Shown here piece after piece: positions 8,104-17,248 of a stretch of DNA of 64,000 bases. This DNA comes from JANMDS01 sp031430575 (GTDB lineage: Bacteria; Pseudomonadota; Gammaproteobacteria; Burkholderiales; Casimicrobiaceae), in NCBI GenBank assembly GCA_031430575.1, contig JANPBT010000004.1, forward strand, positions 27,842 to 91,841, read 5' to 3'. Both the position numbers and the translations under genes were made by a program. Numbering within the stretch: position 1 is the first letter of the stretch; each line of letters opens with the position of its first letter. The notes beneath the pieces are model-generated. The model saw nothing but the letters and a program-made list of their open reading frames with translations. It ran no database searches and was not told the origin of the DNA.

Positions 8104-9042
8104 CTAGAGCAGGGTGCGTACTGACCACAATTCAGGAAAAAAATGATGCTCGGTTACTTGCCGCAACCAGCCGACACCCGCAGAGCCACCCGTGCCCGGC
8201 TTATGGCCGATGATGCGGGAGACGGAGGTGAAGTGCCGCCAGCGATATTGTGAAAAATAATCGTCTAGCGCGATTAATTTTTCACCTAATTCGTAGAGCG
8301 GATTGTGGGTGTCGGCCTCAAAATAGATGGCGAGCCAGGCTTTTTCGACTGACGCATTCGTCGCATACGGTTGCGTCCAATCGCGCTGCAGCGCGTTGGC
8401 GTCAATTTCGCAGCCGTTGCGAGCGAGCAGCGCAATGACCCGATCATAAACAGAAGGCGCTTCCAACGCCTCTTTCATTTTCGGCCAGATGTGTGGCAGG
8501 TTTGCATGCGCCTGCGCAAGCCGCAGGCTCTTGTTGCCCAAAATAAATTCGACGTGGCGGTACATAAACGATAATTGCCCAGAGGCTTGCCCGAGCGAAT
8601 TGCGAAATTCGTTAAAGCCATCGACCGTAATCGTAGAGAGCACGTCCCATGATTTTCCGATGTAAGTCATGATTGCGGTGGCGCGTTGCAGCATGCGGCA
8701 CGCTTCGTGAATATTGTCCTGATCAATCTGATGGCGGGCGTTAAAGAGCTCGAAATGCAAGGCGTTGAAGAGCAATTCTTTAACTTGCCCCATCACAATA
8801 AAACAGGTTTCGTCGTAGCCATCGCTGCGCGGCACTTGCAGCGTGTGCAGCAAATCGATGAACTGGTAATCGACATACGGGTTGCTCGCTCCGTTGAATT
8901 GAACCGTTGGCTGGCCACGGGTCGTCTGCGCGGTATAGGCCCGTGATTCGTCGGTGGTCATCGCCATTGCGCGTGGTGCGTTTGAGGCCGGAACGCCAGT
9001 GCGCTCAACTAAGTGTGGAAAGATCGGTTTCGTGCGTGCCAT
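8104..9042 (-). CDS. kynA: Tryptophan 2,3-dioxygenase family protein
   Basis: Heme dioxygenase of about 312 residues. The heme-ligand region RWRHFTSVSRIIGHKPGTGGS is present (His near residue 270). The distal active-site motif, FIVxHQ in classical enzymes, reads FIVMGQ (Gly near residue 85), so the distal His is missing, as in some divergent bacterial family members. The next gene upstream is a kynurenine formamidase-like hydrolase, overlapping by 38 bases, which supports tryptophan catabolism to kynurenine. A later start (MAMTTDES) would remove the overlap. The 3' end is duplicated at 6793-6831. Confidence 0.8.
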   Translation of the reverse strand: MARTKPIFPHLVERTGVPASNAPRAMAMTTDESRAYTAQTTRGQPTVQFNGASNPYVDYQFIDLLHTLQVPRSDGYDETCFIVMGQVKELLFNALHFELFNARHQIDQDNIHEACRMLQRATAIMTYIGKSWDVLSTITVDGFNEFRNSLGQASGQLSFMYRHVEFILGNKSLRLAQAHANLPHIWPKMKEALEAPSVYDRVIALLARNGCEIDANALQRDWTQPYATNASVEKAWLAIYFEADTHNPLYELGEKLIALDDYFSQYRWRHFTSVSRIIGHKPGTGGSAGVGWLRQVTEHHFFPELWSVRTLL

Positions 9043-9883
9043 AAGTCGTCATTTCGTTAAAGAGCGCGCGCGTGGCGGCGAAAAGTCTTGAGGTGGGGTC
9101 GCCGAGCGCAAAGATCACATCGAAATGATTGCATGTCGAAATCTCCATCATTTGACAGAGCGTATTTTTCTGCATGAGTTGATATGCAAATGCTTGGCTC
9201 TGGCGCTTGAATTCGCCGGTCTCGATCTCTCCCCATGCGACGACGGCGGGCGGAAACACCAATTCATCACGCATCAAATTCAGCGCCTCAGCTTGCGCTG
9301 CATCGAGTTGGAGCGCATCGTTAATTGAAGTTCCCATCAGCGGCGCAAGGTCAAACACACCCGATACCGGCACGATGCCGCGCAATGGCACGCCGCTGCG
9401 CGCGCCACACGCTGCGGCTAAATACGCGCCTGCCGAGCTGCCCGCAACGACGATGTTGCCCGCGTCGAAACCAAGCGATTGCGCGTGATGCACGAGATAG
9501 CGTAGCGCATCGCAACACTGGGCTGCGATCTCACCGACAGTCGCGTGGGGCGCTAGCGTGTAGCCCAGCACGGCATGCGCAAAACCGGCGTCGATCCAAG
9601 CGGGCGCGAGAAACGCAGATTCGTTTTTAGACAAGGCTTGCCAATATCCGCCGTGGATGAAGACTAAAAGTCCCGGCAATTTTGCTTTTTGTGGCGAAAT
9701 CTGCGCCGCAGGTATGAAGTCTAAACACGCCCGCGGTGCATCGCCGTAGCGCAAATCGCGCTGCCACGGTAGGCGCGCGTGCACCTCAGCACTCAGGGAT
9801 TGATATTGCGCGATAAAGGGCGCGTAGTTCCCGCCGATTGCGGAACTGGGCGAATACTCGCGCTCCCTGTCTTGCGCGTTCAA
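9005..9883 (-). CDS. Alpha/beta hydrolase, probable arylformamidase (kynurenine formamidase)
   Basis: A 292-residue hydrolase with the oxyanion motif HGGYW that marks kynurenine formamidases, the nucleophile elbow GSSAGAY and a C-terminal His in CNHFDVIF. It would release formate from N-formylkynurenine made by the dioxygenase encoded just downstream. The start appears to be TTG; an in-frame stop lies upstream and no ATG fits. The repeat copy at 9698-9715 encodes IPAAQI before the first strand of the core. Confidence 0.75.
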   Translation of the reverse strand: MNAQDREREYSPSSAIGGNYAPFIAQYQSLSAEVHARLPWQRDLRYGDAPRACLDFIPAAQISPQKAKLPGLLVFIHGGYWQALSKNESAFLAPAWIDAGFAHAVLGYTLAPHATVGEIAAQCCDALRYLVHHAQSLGFDAGNIVVAGSSAGAYLAAACGARSGVPLRGIVPVSGVFDLAPLMGTSINDALQLDAAQAEALNLMRDELVFPPAVVAWGEIETGEFKRQSQAFAYQLMQKNTLCQMMEISTCNHFDVIFALGDPTSRLFAATRALFNEMTTYGTHETDLSTLS

Positions 9884-9913
9884 CTGCTCAGTCCGTCTGA
9901 AAGCGTGCGGCGT

Positions 9914-10132
9914 TCATGACGCGCGCCCAGCGTGTGCGCCGTCGCCAGCTTTATTAGGATTGGCGTTGAACCAATCGACCAACTCAAGCAATGATTTCGC
10001 GCCAGACACTGAGCCCGCAGCCAGCGCTGCCGGAAAGGGAGCGCCAGGACTAGTCGGCGCGAAGTCCTTGCTCGCGCCGTGTTTGATGCATGTGAGAATT
10101 ACCGGCTGTAGTCGTGAATAGATCAATTTCAT
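9914..10132 (-). CDS. Small hypothetical protein
   Basis: A possible 72-residue protein beginning MKLIYSRLQPVIL and ending GDGAHAGRAS. I do not recognise it. It sits between the formamidase gene and the divergent aldehyde dehydrogenase. No strong ribosome binding site is seen, so the reading frame may not be used. Confidence 0.35.
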   Translation of the reverse strand: MKLIYSRLQPVILTCIKHGASKDFAPTSPGAPFPAALAAGSVSGAKSLLELVDWFNANPNKAGDGAHAGRAS

Positions 10133-10167
10133 GTCTTGGTAGATCTCTGTACGTTTAGCGTGGTAGG

Positions 10168-10192
10168 CGCAAATGCAATTCCTATTTGCGCA
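10168..10192. promoter_or_regulatory. Inverted repeat upstream of the aldehyde dehydrogenase gene
   Basis: GCGCAAAT and ATTTGCGC face each other across nine bases, about 115 bases before the ATG at 10308. Position and symmetry fit a regulator site; no regulator can be assigned. Confidence 0.4.
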
Positions 10193-10307
10193 TGCTAACA
10201 AAAAACGGCGCACAGAATATGATTTCGATTCAGGAGCATGCTGCGCACCCATCTTAATCGTACATGAGAAACTAGCGCCCCAATTTTGTTTTCGAGCGCC
10301 GTCATCC

Positions 10308-11744
10308 ATGAGCTACACCGACACCCAACTTTTTATCGATAACCAATGGTGCGACGCTGCTGATGGCCGCAGTCTTGCAGTCGTGAACCCTTCGACTGAC
10401 ATTGAAATTGGGCGCGTGGCGCACGCCGGAATTGCCGATCTTGATCGCGCATTAGCGGCAGCCCAAAAAGGCTTTGAAGTCTGGCGCAAGACTTCTGCCC
10501 TAGAGCGCTCTAACATCATGCGCAAAGCCGCGGGATTGATGCGCGAGCGGGCTGATGCGATTGCAATGCTCATGACGCTTGAGCAAGGTAAGCCACTAGC
10601 CGAGGCAAAAGCCGAGACGATGAATGCGGCTGAGGTCATTGAATGGTGCGCGGAAGAAGGCCGCCGCACTTACGGCCGTATCGTGCCTGCGCGCGGCGTG
10701 AATCAACAAAATTGGGTGTTAAAAGAGCCCGTTGGCGTAGTCGCTGCATTTACGCCGTGGAATTTTCCAATTAATCAAATCGTGCGTAAAGTGTCCGCTG
10801 CACTCGCAACGGGTTGCTCGATTATCGTCAAAGCACCCGAGGAAACGCCAGCCTCCCCCGCCGCGCTCATTAAAGCCTTCGCCGATGCTGGCGTGCCCGC
10901 AGGCGTGATCGGTTTGGTCTATGGCAACCCGGCCGAGATTTCGGGCTATTTGATTCCCCATCCGATCGTGCGCAAAATTACTTTCACCGGCTCGACACCC
11001 ATTGGCAAGCAGCTAACCGCCCTCGCCGGTCAGCATATGAAACGGGTGACGATGGAGCTGGGCGGTCACGCGCCGGTGATCGTCGCTGAAGATGCCGATA
11101 TCGCGCAAGCGGTGGCGTCCGCAGGCATGGCGAAATTTCGCAATGCCGGGCAGGTTTGCATTTCACCCACACGCTTTTTAGTGCAGAAAAATATCAAAGC
11201 TGATTTCGAAAAAGCGCTTGTGGCCTACGCGGAGAAATTAAAGGTCGGCGACGGTGCGACGGCAGGCACCACGATGGGGCCGTTGGCCAATCCGCGACGG
11301 CTAACGGCCATGCAAGCGATGACCGAAGATGCCGTGAAAAAAGGCGCGAACGTGCTCACCGGTGGTGCCCGCATTGGAAATGCAGGTAACTTTTTCAAGC
11401 CGACGGTGCTTTCTGACGTGCCACTCAACGCCGAGATTTTCAACAACGAGCCGTTTGGCCCCGTCGCATCAATCCGCACGTTCGACACCATCGAAGATGC
11501 GATTGCTGAATCAAACCGTCTGCCGTTTGGCTTGGCAAGCTATGCTTTTACGAAGAGCATCAAAAATATGCACACCATCATGAACAACCTGCAAGCCGGC
11601 ATGATTTGGATGAACCAGCCAGCAGTTGCATTTGCCGAGCTACCGTTTGGCGGCGTGAAAGATTCCGGCTACGGTAGTGAGGGCGGCATTGAAGCGCTGG
11701 AAGCGTATCTTAATACCAAGATGGTGGCGGTCAACGCTGGATAG
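10308..11744 (+). CDS. NAD(P)-dependent aldehyde dehydrogenase, succinate-semialdehyde type
   Basis: A 478-residue aldehyde dehydrogenase with FTPWNFPINQ, the cofactor motif FTGSTPIGK, the general base Glu in MELGGHAP and the catalytic Cys in GQVCISPTR. Sequence style matches the succinate-semialdehyde/glutarate-semialdehyde group. The start at 10308 (MSYTDTQLFIDNQW) fits the family N-terminus; a longer in-frame reading to 10173 covers the upstream inverted repeat. Substrate is not certain. Confidence 0.8.
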   Translation: MSYTDTQLFIDNQWCDAADGRSLAVVNPSTDIEIGRVAHAGIADLDRALAAAQKGFEVWRKTSALERSNIMRKAAGLMRERADAIAMLMTLEQGKPLAEAKAETMNAAEVIEWCAEEGRRTYGRIVPARGVNQQNWVLKEPVGVVAAFTPWNFPINQIVRKVSAALATGCSIIVKAPEETPASPAALIKAFADAGVPAGVIGLVYGNPAEISGYLIPHPIVRKITFTGSTPIGKQLTALAGQHMKRVTMELGGHAPVIVAEDADIAQAVASAGMAKFRNAGQVCISPTRFLVQKNIKADFEKALVAYAEKLKVGDGATAGTTMGPLANPRRLTAMQAMTEDAVKKGANVLTGGARIGNAGNFFKPTVLSDVPLNAEIFNNEPFGPVASIRTFDTIEDAIAESNRLPFGLASYAFTKSIKNMHTIMNNLQAGMIWMNQPAVAFAELPFGGVKDSGYGSEGGIEALEAYLNTKMVAVNAG

Positions 11745-11886
11745 CGCTCGATTGAGGTGAGAACCCTGCGGCGCAGATTGTGGCCTTTGCAGCGCTGTGG
11801 GTGTATTGCTGTTTGCAAAATGACCGATTTAAAAGCGGAGTGGAACGCGCTATCATTTGCGCACCAAAAGTGACGATGCCGCGCCC

Positions 11887-13200
11887 ATGATGCAACAACC
11901 CAATATTATTTTCATCGTGGCCGACGATCTTGGCTACGCCGATCTCGGGTGCTACGGGGGACGCGATGCACCGTTTGGCAAAGTCTCACCGCGGCTCGAC
12001 GCCTTGGCAGCAAACGGGTTACGATTTACCCAAGGGTATAGCAATTCGCCAGTGTGTTCGCCGACCCGTTTTGCACTGATGACCGCGCGCTATCAATATC
12101 GCCTGCGCGGCGCAGCGGAGGAGCCGATTGCCAGCAAAGCGCGTGGTAGCATTTCGTTGGGCTTGCCGCCAGAGCATCCGACCTTGCCTTCGCTCCTTAA
12201 ATCGGTTGGGTATCGTACGGCGTTAATTGGGAAATGGCATTTAGGATTTGCGCCGCATTTTGGGCCGCTTAAAAGTGGCTACGACGAATTTTTTGGCCCC
12301 GCTGCGGGCGGCGTTGATTACTTTACCCATTGCGACGGTAAAGGCGTGCATGATTTGTGGGCCAACGAGACCGAGACGCACAGCGACGAATATCTCACCG
12401 ACTTGCTCTCAAAACGTGCAGTTGAATTCGTCTCGCGCCAAGATGAAAAACCATTTTTCATCAGCCTGCACTACACCGCGCCGCATTGGCCTTGGGAGAC
12501 GCGCGACGATGCCAAAACTGCGCCGCAGGTACGCGATAACCTCTTTCACCTCGATGGGGGTAACGTGCAAACGTATCAGCGCATGATTCATCATATGGAC
12601 GAAGGCATCGGCTGGATCGTCGATGCACTGCGGGTGAATGGCACGCTTGACAACACGCTGATCGTATTCACCAGCGACAACGGCGGTGAACGCTTCTCCG
12701 ACAATTGGCCACTGGTCGGTGGCAAGATGGATTTAACCGAAGGCGGCATTCGCGTGCCCTATATCGTGCACTGGCCTGCGCAGATCGCACACGGCGGCGT
12801 CAGCGCGCAGCAGTGCATGACGATGGATTGGTCGGCAACCATGATCGCGGCTGCGGGTGCAAAACCGGAAGCGCAGTTTCCGCTCGATGGCATATCGCTC
12901 ATGCCAGCATTGCGTGACACCAACACACATATTCCGCGTCTGATGTTTTGGCGCATGAAGCATCGTGATCAGCGCGCGTTACGCGATGGCGATTGGAAAT
13001 ACCTGCGCGTAGACGGCAACGAATATTTATTCAACGTGCCTGCCGATGCCCGTGAACGGAGTAATCTCGCCCACCGGCAACCACAACGACTCGCCCAAAT
13101 GCGCGCGCAATGGCAAGATTGGAATGCGACGATGCCTGCGATTCCAGACGATGCTGTGGTGAGCCTTGGTTATTCTGTAAAAGACATGCCCAGCCGTTAA
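11887..13200 (+). CDS. Type I sulfatase (arylsulfatase family)
   Basis: About 437 residues. The N-terminal metal site IIFIVADDLGYADLGCYGG and the formylglycine signature VCSPTRFALMTARY (Cys-type, CxPxR) are clear, as are GKWHLG and the late SDNGGE block. The Cys needs conversion to formylglycine. No signal peptide is visible, so the enzyme is probably cytoplasmic. Start is uncertain: ATG at 11887 is chosen; a TTG at 11857 is in frame. A repeat copy at 12517-12532 encodes TAPQV. The natural sulfate ester is unknown. Confidence 0.82.
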   Translation: MMQQPNIIFIVADDLGYADLGCYGGRDAPFGKVSPRLDALAANGLRFTQGYSNSPVCSPTRFALMTARYQYRLRGAAEEPIASKARGSISLGLPPEHPTLPSLLKSVGYRTALIGKWHLGFAPHFGPLKSGYDEFFGPAAGGVDYFTHCDGKGVHDLWANETETHSDEYLTDLLSKRAVEFVSRQDEKPFFISLHYTAPHWPWETRDDAKTAPQVRDNLFHLDGGNVQTYQRMIHHMDEGIGWIVDALRVNGTLDNTLIVFTSDNGGERFSDNWPLVGGKMDLTEGGIRVPYIVHWPAQIAHGGVSAQQCMTMDWSATMIAAAGAKPEAQFPLDGISLMPALRDTNTHIPRLMFWRMKHRDQRALRDGDWKYLRVDGNEYLFNVPADARERSNLAHRQPQRLAQMRAQWQDWNATMPAIPDDAVVSLGYSVKDMPSR

Positions 13201-13286
13201 ATTACCGTCGTTGCAGCGCGGTACGGGCAAGACCGTTTTTCGTTAGCGAAGTCAGTCGCAACGATTGAACTTGCCAGAAACTGACC

Positions 13287-13302
13287 TCCCCTATTTGGGG
13301 GA
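13287..13302. promoter_or_regulatory. Palindrome upstream of the deacetylase operon
   Basis: TCCCC-N6-GGGGA lies about 100 bases before the first gene of the deacetylase/acyltransferase operon. It has the form of a response-regulator or LuxR-type operator. This is a position-based suggestion only. Confidence 0.3.
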
Positions 13303-13402
13303 TGCGTTCGCCTGTGATCGCCCCTAACATCTTTCAGAATTGATTGAGACGCAAATAAATCTGCGCCGATCATTCGGAGACGACAACGCGGAGCGAAGCG
13401 GG

Positions 13403-14362
13403 ATGAAGGTATTTTTAACAGTTGATGTGGAGATTTGGTGCGACGGCTGGAATGCGTTAGACGAAAACTTCGATCGGGGATTTAGCCAGTATATTTACGG
13501 TAAGACCGCTGATGGTGCGTATGGGCTGCCCTATCAATTAGCAACGCTCAATGATTATGATTTAAAAGGTGTATTTTTCGTTGAGCCGCTGTACGCAACC
13601 CGTTTTGGTTTAGAGTCGTTGCGAGACACCGTATCACTGATCGAACAAGCAGGCCAAGAAGTGCAACTGCATTTGCATACCGAATGGGCAGACGAAGCGC
13701 GCCCCCCCTTGGTTGACGATGGCGTCGGCAAGCGTCAATACTTACGCAATTTCTCAGCGATCGATCAGACCGAATTGGTAAGGCGCGGGCTCAGCTTGTT
13801 GCAGCAAACGACAACGTCTGAAATCTGTGCCTTTCGTGCGGGCAACTTTGGCATGAATCGAAATACGCTGACTGCGCTGCGCAATAACGGAATCCACATC
13901 GACAGTAGCTACAACGAAAGTATGTATCACGTGGATCGCGCAATGGATTTGCCCTCGCAGTGTCGTGTGCCGACGTTACTGGATGGCGTCTGGGAGTATC
14001 CAATGACTGTGTTTAGGGATGGCACAGGCAGGCAACGACATTTGCAATTGACCGCGTGCTCCTTGGCAGAAATCGAGACTGTTTTGTGGCAGGCCGCAGC
14101 GGCGCAGCGCGATCACGTCGTAATTTTGCTTCATAGTTTTGAGTTACTCAACGAAGCGCATTCCAGGCAGGATAAAACGGTTTGCAAACGGTTTGAAGGG
14201 TTGTGCCGATTTTTAAATCATCATCGGGATACTTTTGACGTTGTAGGGTTTTCGGGCTTACACCCTGAGCGCGCGCACGATACAGGCACTCAAGTGAGCG
14301 CGACTTTGTTGCCGACGTTAACGCGATACGCAGAGCAAGCGATGCGCAGATTTCGCGCATGA
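13403..14362 (+). CDS. Polysaccharide deacetylase family protein
   Basis: A 319-residue NodB-fold protein: MKVFLTVDVEIW opens the fold with the catalytic Asp, and QLHLHTEW supplies the metal-binding His pair. No signal peptide, so it may act on a lipid-linked or cytoplasmic sugar. The start at 13403 is chosen for the fold start and a GGAG nearby. It overlaps the next acyltransferase gene by ATGA and begins a four-gene operon likely devoted to a surface polymer. Confidence 0.75.
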   Translation: MKVFLTVDVEIWCDGWNALDENFDRGFSQYIYGKTADGAYGLPYQLATLNDYDLKGVFFVEPLYATRFGLESLRDTVSLIEQAGQEVQLHLHTEWADEARPPLVDDGVGKRQYLRNFSAIDQTELVRRGLSLLQQTTTSEICAFRAGNFGMNRNTLTALRNNGIHIDSSYNESMYHVDRAMDLPSQCRVPTLLDGVWEYPMTVFRDGTGRQRHLQLTACSLAEIETVLWQAAAAQRDHVVILLHSFELLNEAHSRQDKTVCKRFEGLCRFLNHHRDTFDVVGFSGLHPERAHDTGTQVSATLLPTLTRYAEQAMRRFRA

Positions 14363-15291
14363 AAACGCACGCGCCACAGCCCTATCGCTTTCGCTACCAG
14401 CTCGGTGATATTACGCTCATGGCGATCACGAGGCAGGTGCAAAACGTTGAGCTCGCGGTCGATGCCGCGCTGGCGCTTCCAGCGTTGCTGCGAGGCGCGC
14501 TGAAGCCCGATTGGGCTCAATTCGATGCGTTGATCGTACGCGGTGTCGTGCCGTTTGACGACGAAAAAAGAGTTCGCAAAATAAATGGGTTGATCGCCTA
14601 CACAATTTCTGCTTATCAGCATTGCGTCATTGATTTGACGGGTACGTTTGATCACTATCGAGCAAAGTTCTCTTCAAAAACCAGAGCGAATATTCAGAAA
14701 AAAATCCGTAATGTGGCCACCGAAAGTGGTGGCACGATAGACTTTAGATCGTATCAGTCATCGGCCGAGTTGCGCGCATTTTTTGGCATCGCACAAAGTC
14801 TATCCAGTCAGACGTATCAAACGAAATTGCTGGATGCAGGTTTACCTACGGATGCGACTTTCATCGAAAATGCGCTAACCGAGGCTGACGCTGGCAAGAT
14901 CCGCGCATTTCTACTCTTTGTCGGCGCAAAGCCTGCCGCTTACCTCTATTGCCCAATTGAAAATGGACGCGTGATTTATGCATATCTCGGGTTTCATCCA
15001 GAATTTGGCAGACTCTCAGTTGGGACAGTCTTGCAGTGGCTCGCACTCGAGAAATTATTTAGTGAACGCGGGCTGAAAGTGTTTGATTTCACAGAGGGCG
15101 ATTCACCGCACAAGCGACTTTTTTCAACCCAAGCGCCGCAGCGACAAAACGTCGTGCTCATGCCAGCACGATTTAGTAATTTCGTATTTGTTGCGAGTCA
15201 TATCGCCTGCGGGCGGCTCTCAAGCGGGATTGGATTTGCGCTCGAAAAACTGGGGCTGCGCGTGATGGTGAGGCGGCTCTTGCGCAGATGA
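14359..15291 (+). CDS. GNAT/FemAB-like acyltransferase (CelD/BcsL type)
   Basis: A 310-residue protein whose second half matches GNAT_acetyltransf_6, the CelD/BcsL type (FRSYQSSAELRAFFGIAQ, IRAFLLFVGAKPAAYLY, FDFTEGDSPHKR). Members are found in exopolysaccharide and exosortase loci. Overlap with the deacetylase gene implies coupled translation. A related but longer protein is encoded next. Confidence 0.7.
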   Translation: MKTHAPQPYRFRYQLGDITLMAITRQVQNVELAVDAALALPALLRGALKPDWAQFDALIVRGVVPFDDEKRVRKINGLIAYTISAYQHCVIDLTGTFDHYRAKFSSKTRANIQKKIRNVATESGGTIDFRSYQSSAELRAFFGIAQSLSSQTYQTKLLDAGLPTDATFIENALTEADAGKIRAFLLFVGAKPAAYLYCPIENGRVIYAYLGFHPEFGRLSVGTVLQWLALEKLFSERGLKVFDFTEGDSPHKRLFSTQAPQRQNVVLMPARFSNFVFVASHIACGRLSSGIGFALEKLGLRVMVRRLLRR

Positions 15292-15328
15292 TGGAAGCAA
15301 AGGTTGTCGTATAGAAAAAGGAACTTAA

Positions 15329-16492
15329 ATGCAATGGCAACGTTTTGATCGATTGGAGGATATGGATGCGTCGCTACTCGCAGCGACGTCTTCGTTTGTT
15401 GCTGCGCATCCACAGGCCAACATTGAGCATGATTTGCGTTGGCTGAGTGCGCGCGCTCAGTTTGCAGATCGCGCGCTCAGAATCTACATCGCGCGAGATG
15501 CCTCTCTAGCAATTCGAGGCGTCGCGCCATTCTTCATACATCCGTCAACGCTGGCCATCGATTTTCTTGGCAAATCGCTCATTTCTTTGCGCACGAAACG
15601 CGCAACGCTCAACGCTGGGCCACTACTGAGCCCGCCAGATCATCCCGACGAGGCGCTACTACACGCGCTTTTGCAGCAGATCGGGCGTGATCTCAGCGGT
15701 GCGCAATCGGCCTACATTTTGGGATGCCCAGCCGAAAGCGCGGCAGCCCAGCAGTTGCTTTCGCCTGCGTTGTCATCGTTGCGTGCGATTGCAATTTCTG
15801 CACCCTATGCCCGCCGCGCTGCAGCGGTGAGCCCAACGCTCGAGGACTATCTTGCGATGTTGGGCACGAATGCCCGCCAAGACCTTAAACGCAACGAGCG
15901 CAAATTGCTCAAGCATGTAAACGATGAAGTACGTTGCGAAATATTTTCAACGAAGGCTTCTGTTGAAAATTTCCTTACGCAAGCGTCCGCGATCTCAAAA
16001 GCGACCTATCAAACCAAAGTATTTGGCGTAGGCGTGAGCAATGACGACCACACGGCTGCGTTGCTCAAAAGTGCAGCCGAGCAAAATCGCCTGCGCTGCT
16101 ATGTCTTGTATTGCGGGGACGTCGCCACCGCTTTTATGTTGGGCTATCTACACGCGGGAATCTACTATTCTGAAGCCATTGGCTATTTGCCAGATTGGAA
16201 AGAGTGGGGCGTTGGCAATACGTTACATTTGCACGTCATGAAAGATCTCAGCGCCCTCGGCACCGTAGAGCGATTTGACTTTATGTATGGCGATAATCCC
16301 AATAAAGCCCGGCTCGCGACCGAAAGCGTAATGGAGCAAAACATTATTATTTTCGCTAAACACGGCAGCGCCCGCTGGGTCGGTGCCGCATATCAAGCAT
16401 CGCTCACTTTTTCAGCGTGGGCGTCAAAAATATTAGACCGTGCTGGCGTCAAAGATAAGCTACGCAAGATGCTTCGCGCTTCGGCGGCGTAA
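15329..16492 (+). CDS. GNAT/FemAB-like acyltransferase, second member
   Basis: A 387-residue CelD/BcsL-like protein. It shares with its neighbour the end pattern (ATAFMLGYLHAGIYYSEAIGY, then FDFMYGDNPNKARL) but is not a close copy, so this is an old paralogy. It probably transfers an acyl or aminoacyl group to a sugar or peptide. SD-like AAGGAAC lies before the ATG. Confidence 0.7.
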   Translation: MQWQRFDRLEDMDASLLAATSSFVAAHPQANIEHDLRWLSARAQFADRALRIYIARDASLAIRGVAPFFIHPSTLAIDFLGKSLISLRTKRATLNAGPLLSPPDHPDEALLHALLQQIGRDLSGAQSAYILGCPAESAAAQQLLSPALSSLRAIAISAPYARRAAAVSPTLEDYLAMLGTNARQDLKRNERKLLKHVNDEVRCEIFSTKASVENFLTQASAISKATYQTKVFGVGVSNDDHTAALLKSAAEQNRLRCYVLYCGDVATAFMLGYLHAGIYYSEAIGYLPDWKEWGVGNTLHLHVMKDLSALGTVERFDFMYGDNPNKARLATESVMEQNIIIFAKHGSARWVGAAYQASLTFSAWASKILDRAGVKDKLRKMLRASAA

Positions 16493-16501
16493 GGAAAAGC
16501 C

Positions 16502-17233
16502 GTGTTGGGATCACTACTGCTGCGCGGGCAAATTGCCTTGGCGCAAAAGACGAAACCAGAGATTGTGCAGGCGTTACCTCACGATACTAAGGCGTATACA
16601 CAAGGATTGGTCGTCGCTGGTGATGCCCTTTTTGAGAGCACGGGGCTCGTCGGGCAATCATCGTTACGGCGGCTCAGTATGCAAACGGGTGAAGTGCTCG
16701 AGCGGCATGCAATGCCAGCCGATGAATTTGCCGAAGATATCGCGATCATCGGGCAAACCCTTTTTCAATTGGGCTACCAGAATCAAAAAGCGTATACCTA
16801 CCGCACAAAGCCATTCGAACGCATTAGTGAGCACACCATCGCCCAAGAGGGCTGGGGTTTAACCAGTTGGCACGATACGCTGATCGCATCGGATGGCAGC
16901 CACCGTTTGCGCAGATATCGCCCTGATTTCTTACTGATTTCTACGCATGAAGTACGCGCCAGTGGATTGCCGTTACGGCGTTTGAATGCCATGACAACGC
17001 GCGGCGATTTTGTGTATGCCAACATTTGGTACACGGCCATGATCGCAGAAATTAGGCTGCGTGATTTCAAATTAAATCGCATTATCGATTGCAGTGCGCT
17101 CGTTGCGGTTGAGCAGCCAGCTACCGTGCATCATGTGATGAATGGCATCGCGTGGGATGCTGGGCAAGATCTTTTCTGGGCAACCGGGAAAAATTGGAAA
17201 ACGCTGTTTTCGATGCGTATTCCCGCGCCGTAG
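16502..17233 (+). CDS. Glutaminyl-peptide cyclotransferase (plant/bacterial type)
   Basis: A 243-residue beta-propeller enzyme of the bacterial and plant glutamine cyclotransferase family. Typical blocks are DTKAYTQGLV, LFESTGLVGQSSLRR, the EGWGLT segment and NGIAWD. It converts N-terminal Gln to pyroglutamate, usually outside the cytoplasm; the N-terminus (LLLRGQIALAQ) may be a short export signal. It starts with GTG after AAGGA and follows the acyltransferases by nine bases. Why a glutaminyl cyclase belongs with polymer genes is not obvious. Confidence 0.75.
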   Translation: MLGSLLLRGQIALAQKTKPEIVQALPHDTKAYTQGLVVAGDALFESTGLVGQSSLRRLSMQTGEVLERHAMPADEFAEDIAIIGQTLFQLGYQNQKAYTYRTKPFERISEHTIAQEGWGLTSWHDTLIASDGSHRLRRYRPDFLLISTHEVRASGLPLRRLNAMTTRGDFVYANIWYTAMIAEIRLRDFKLNRIIDCSALVAVEQPATVHHVMNGIAWDAGQDLFWATGKNWKTLFSMRIPAP

Positions 17234-17248
17234 CCCAGCTCGAATCGA

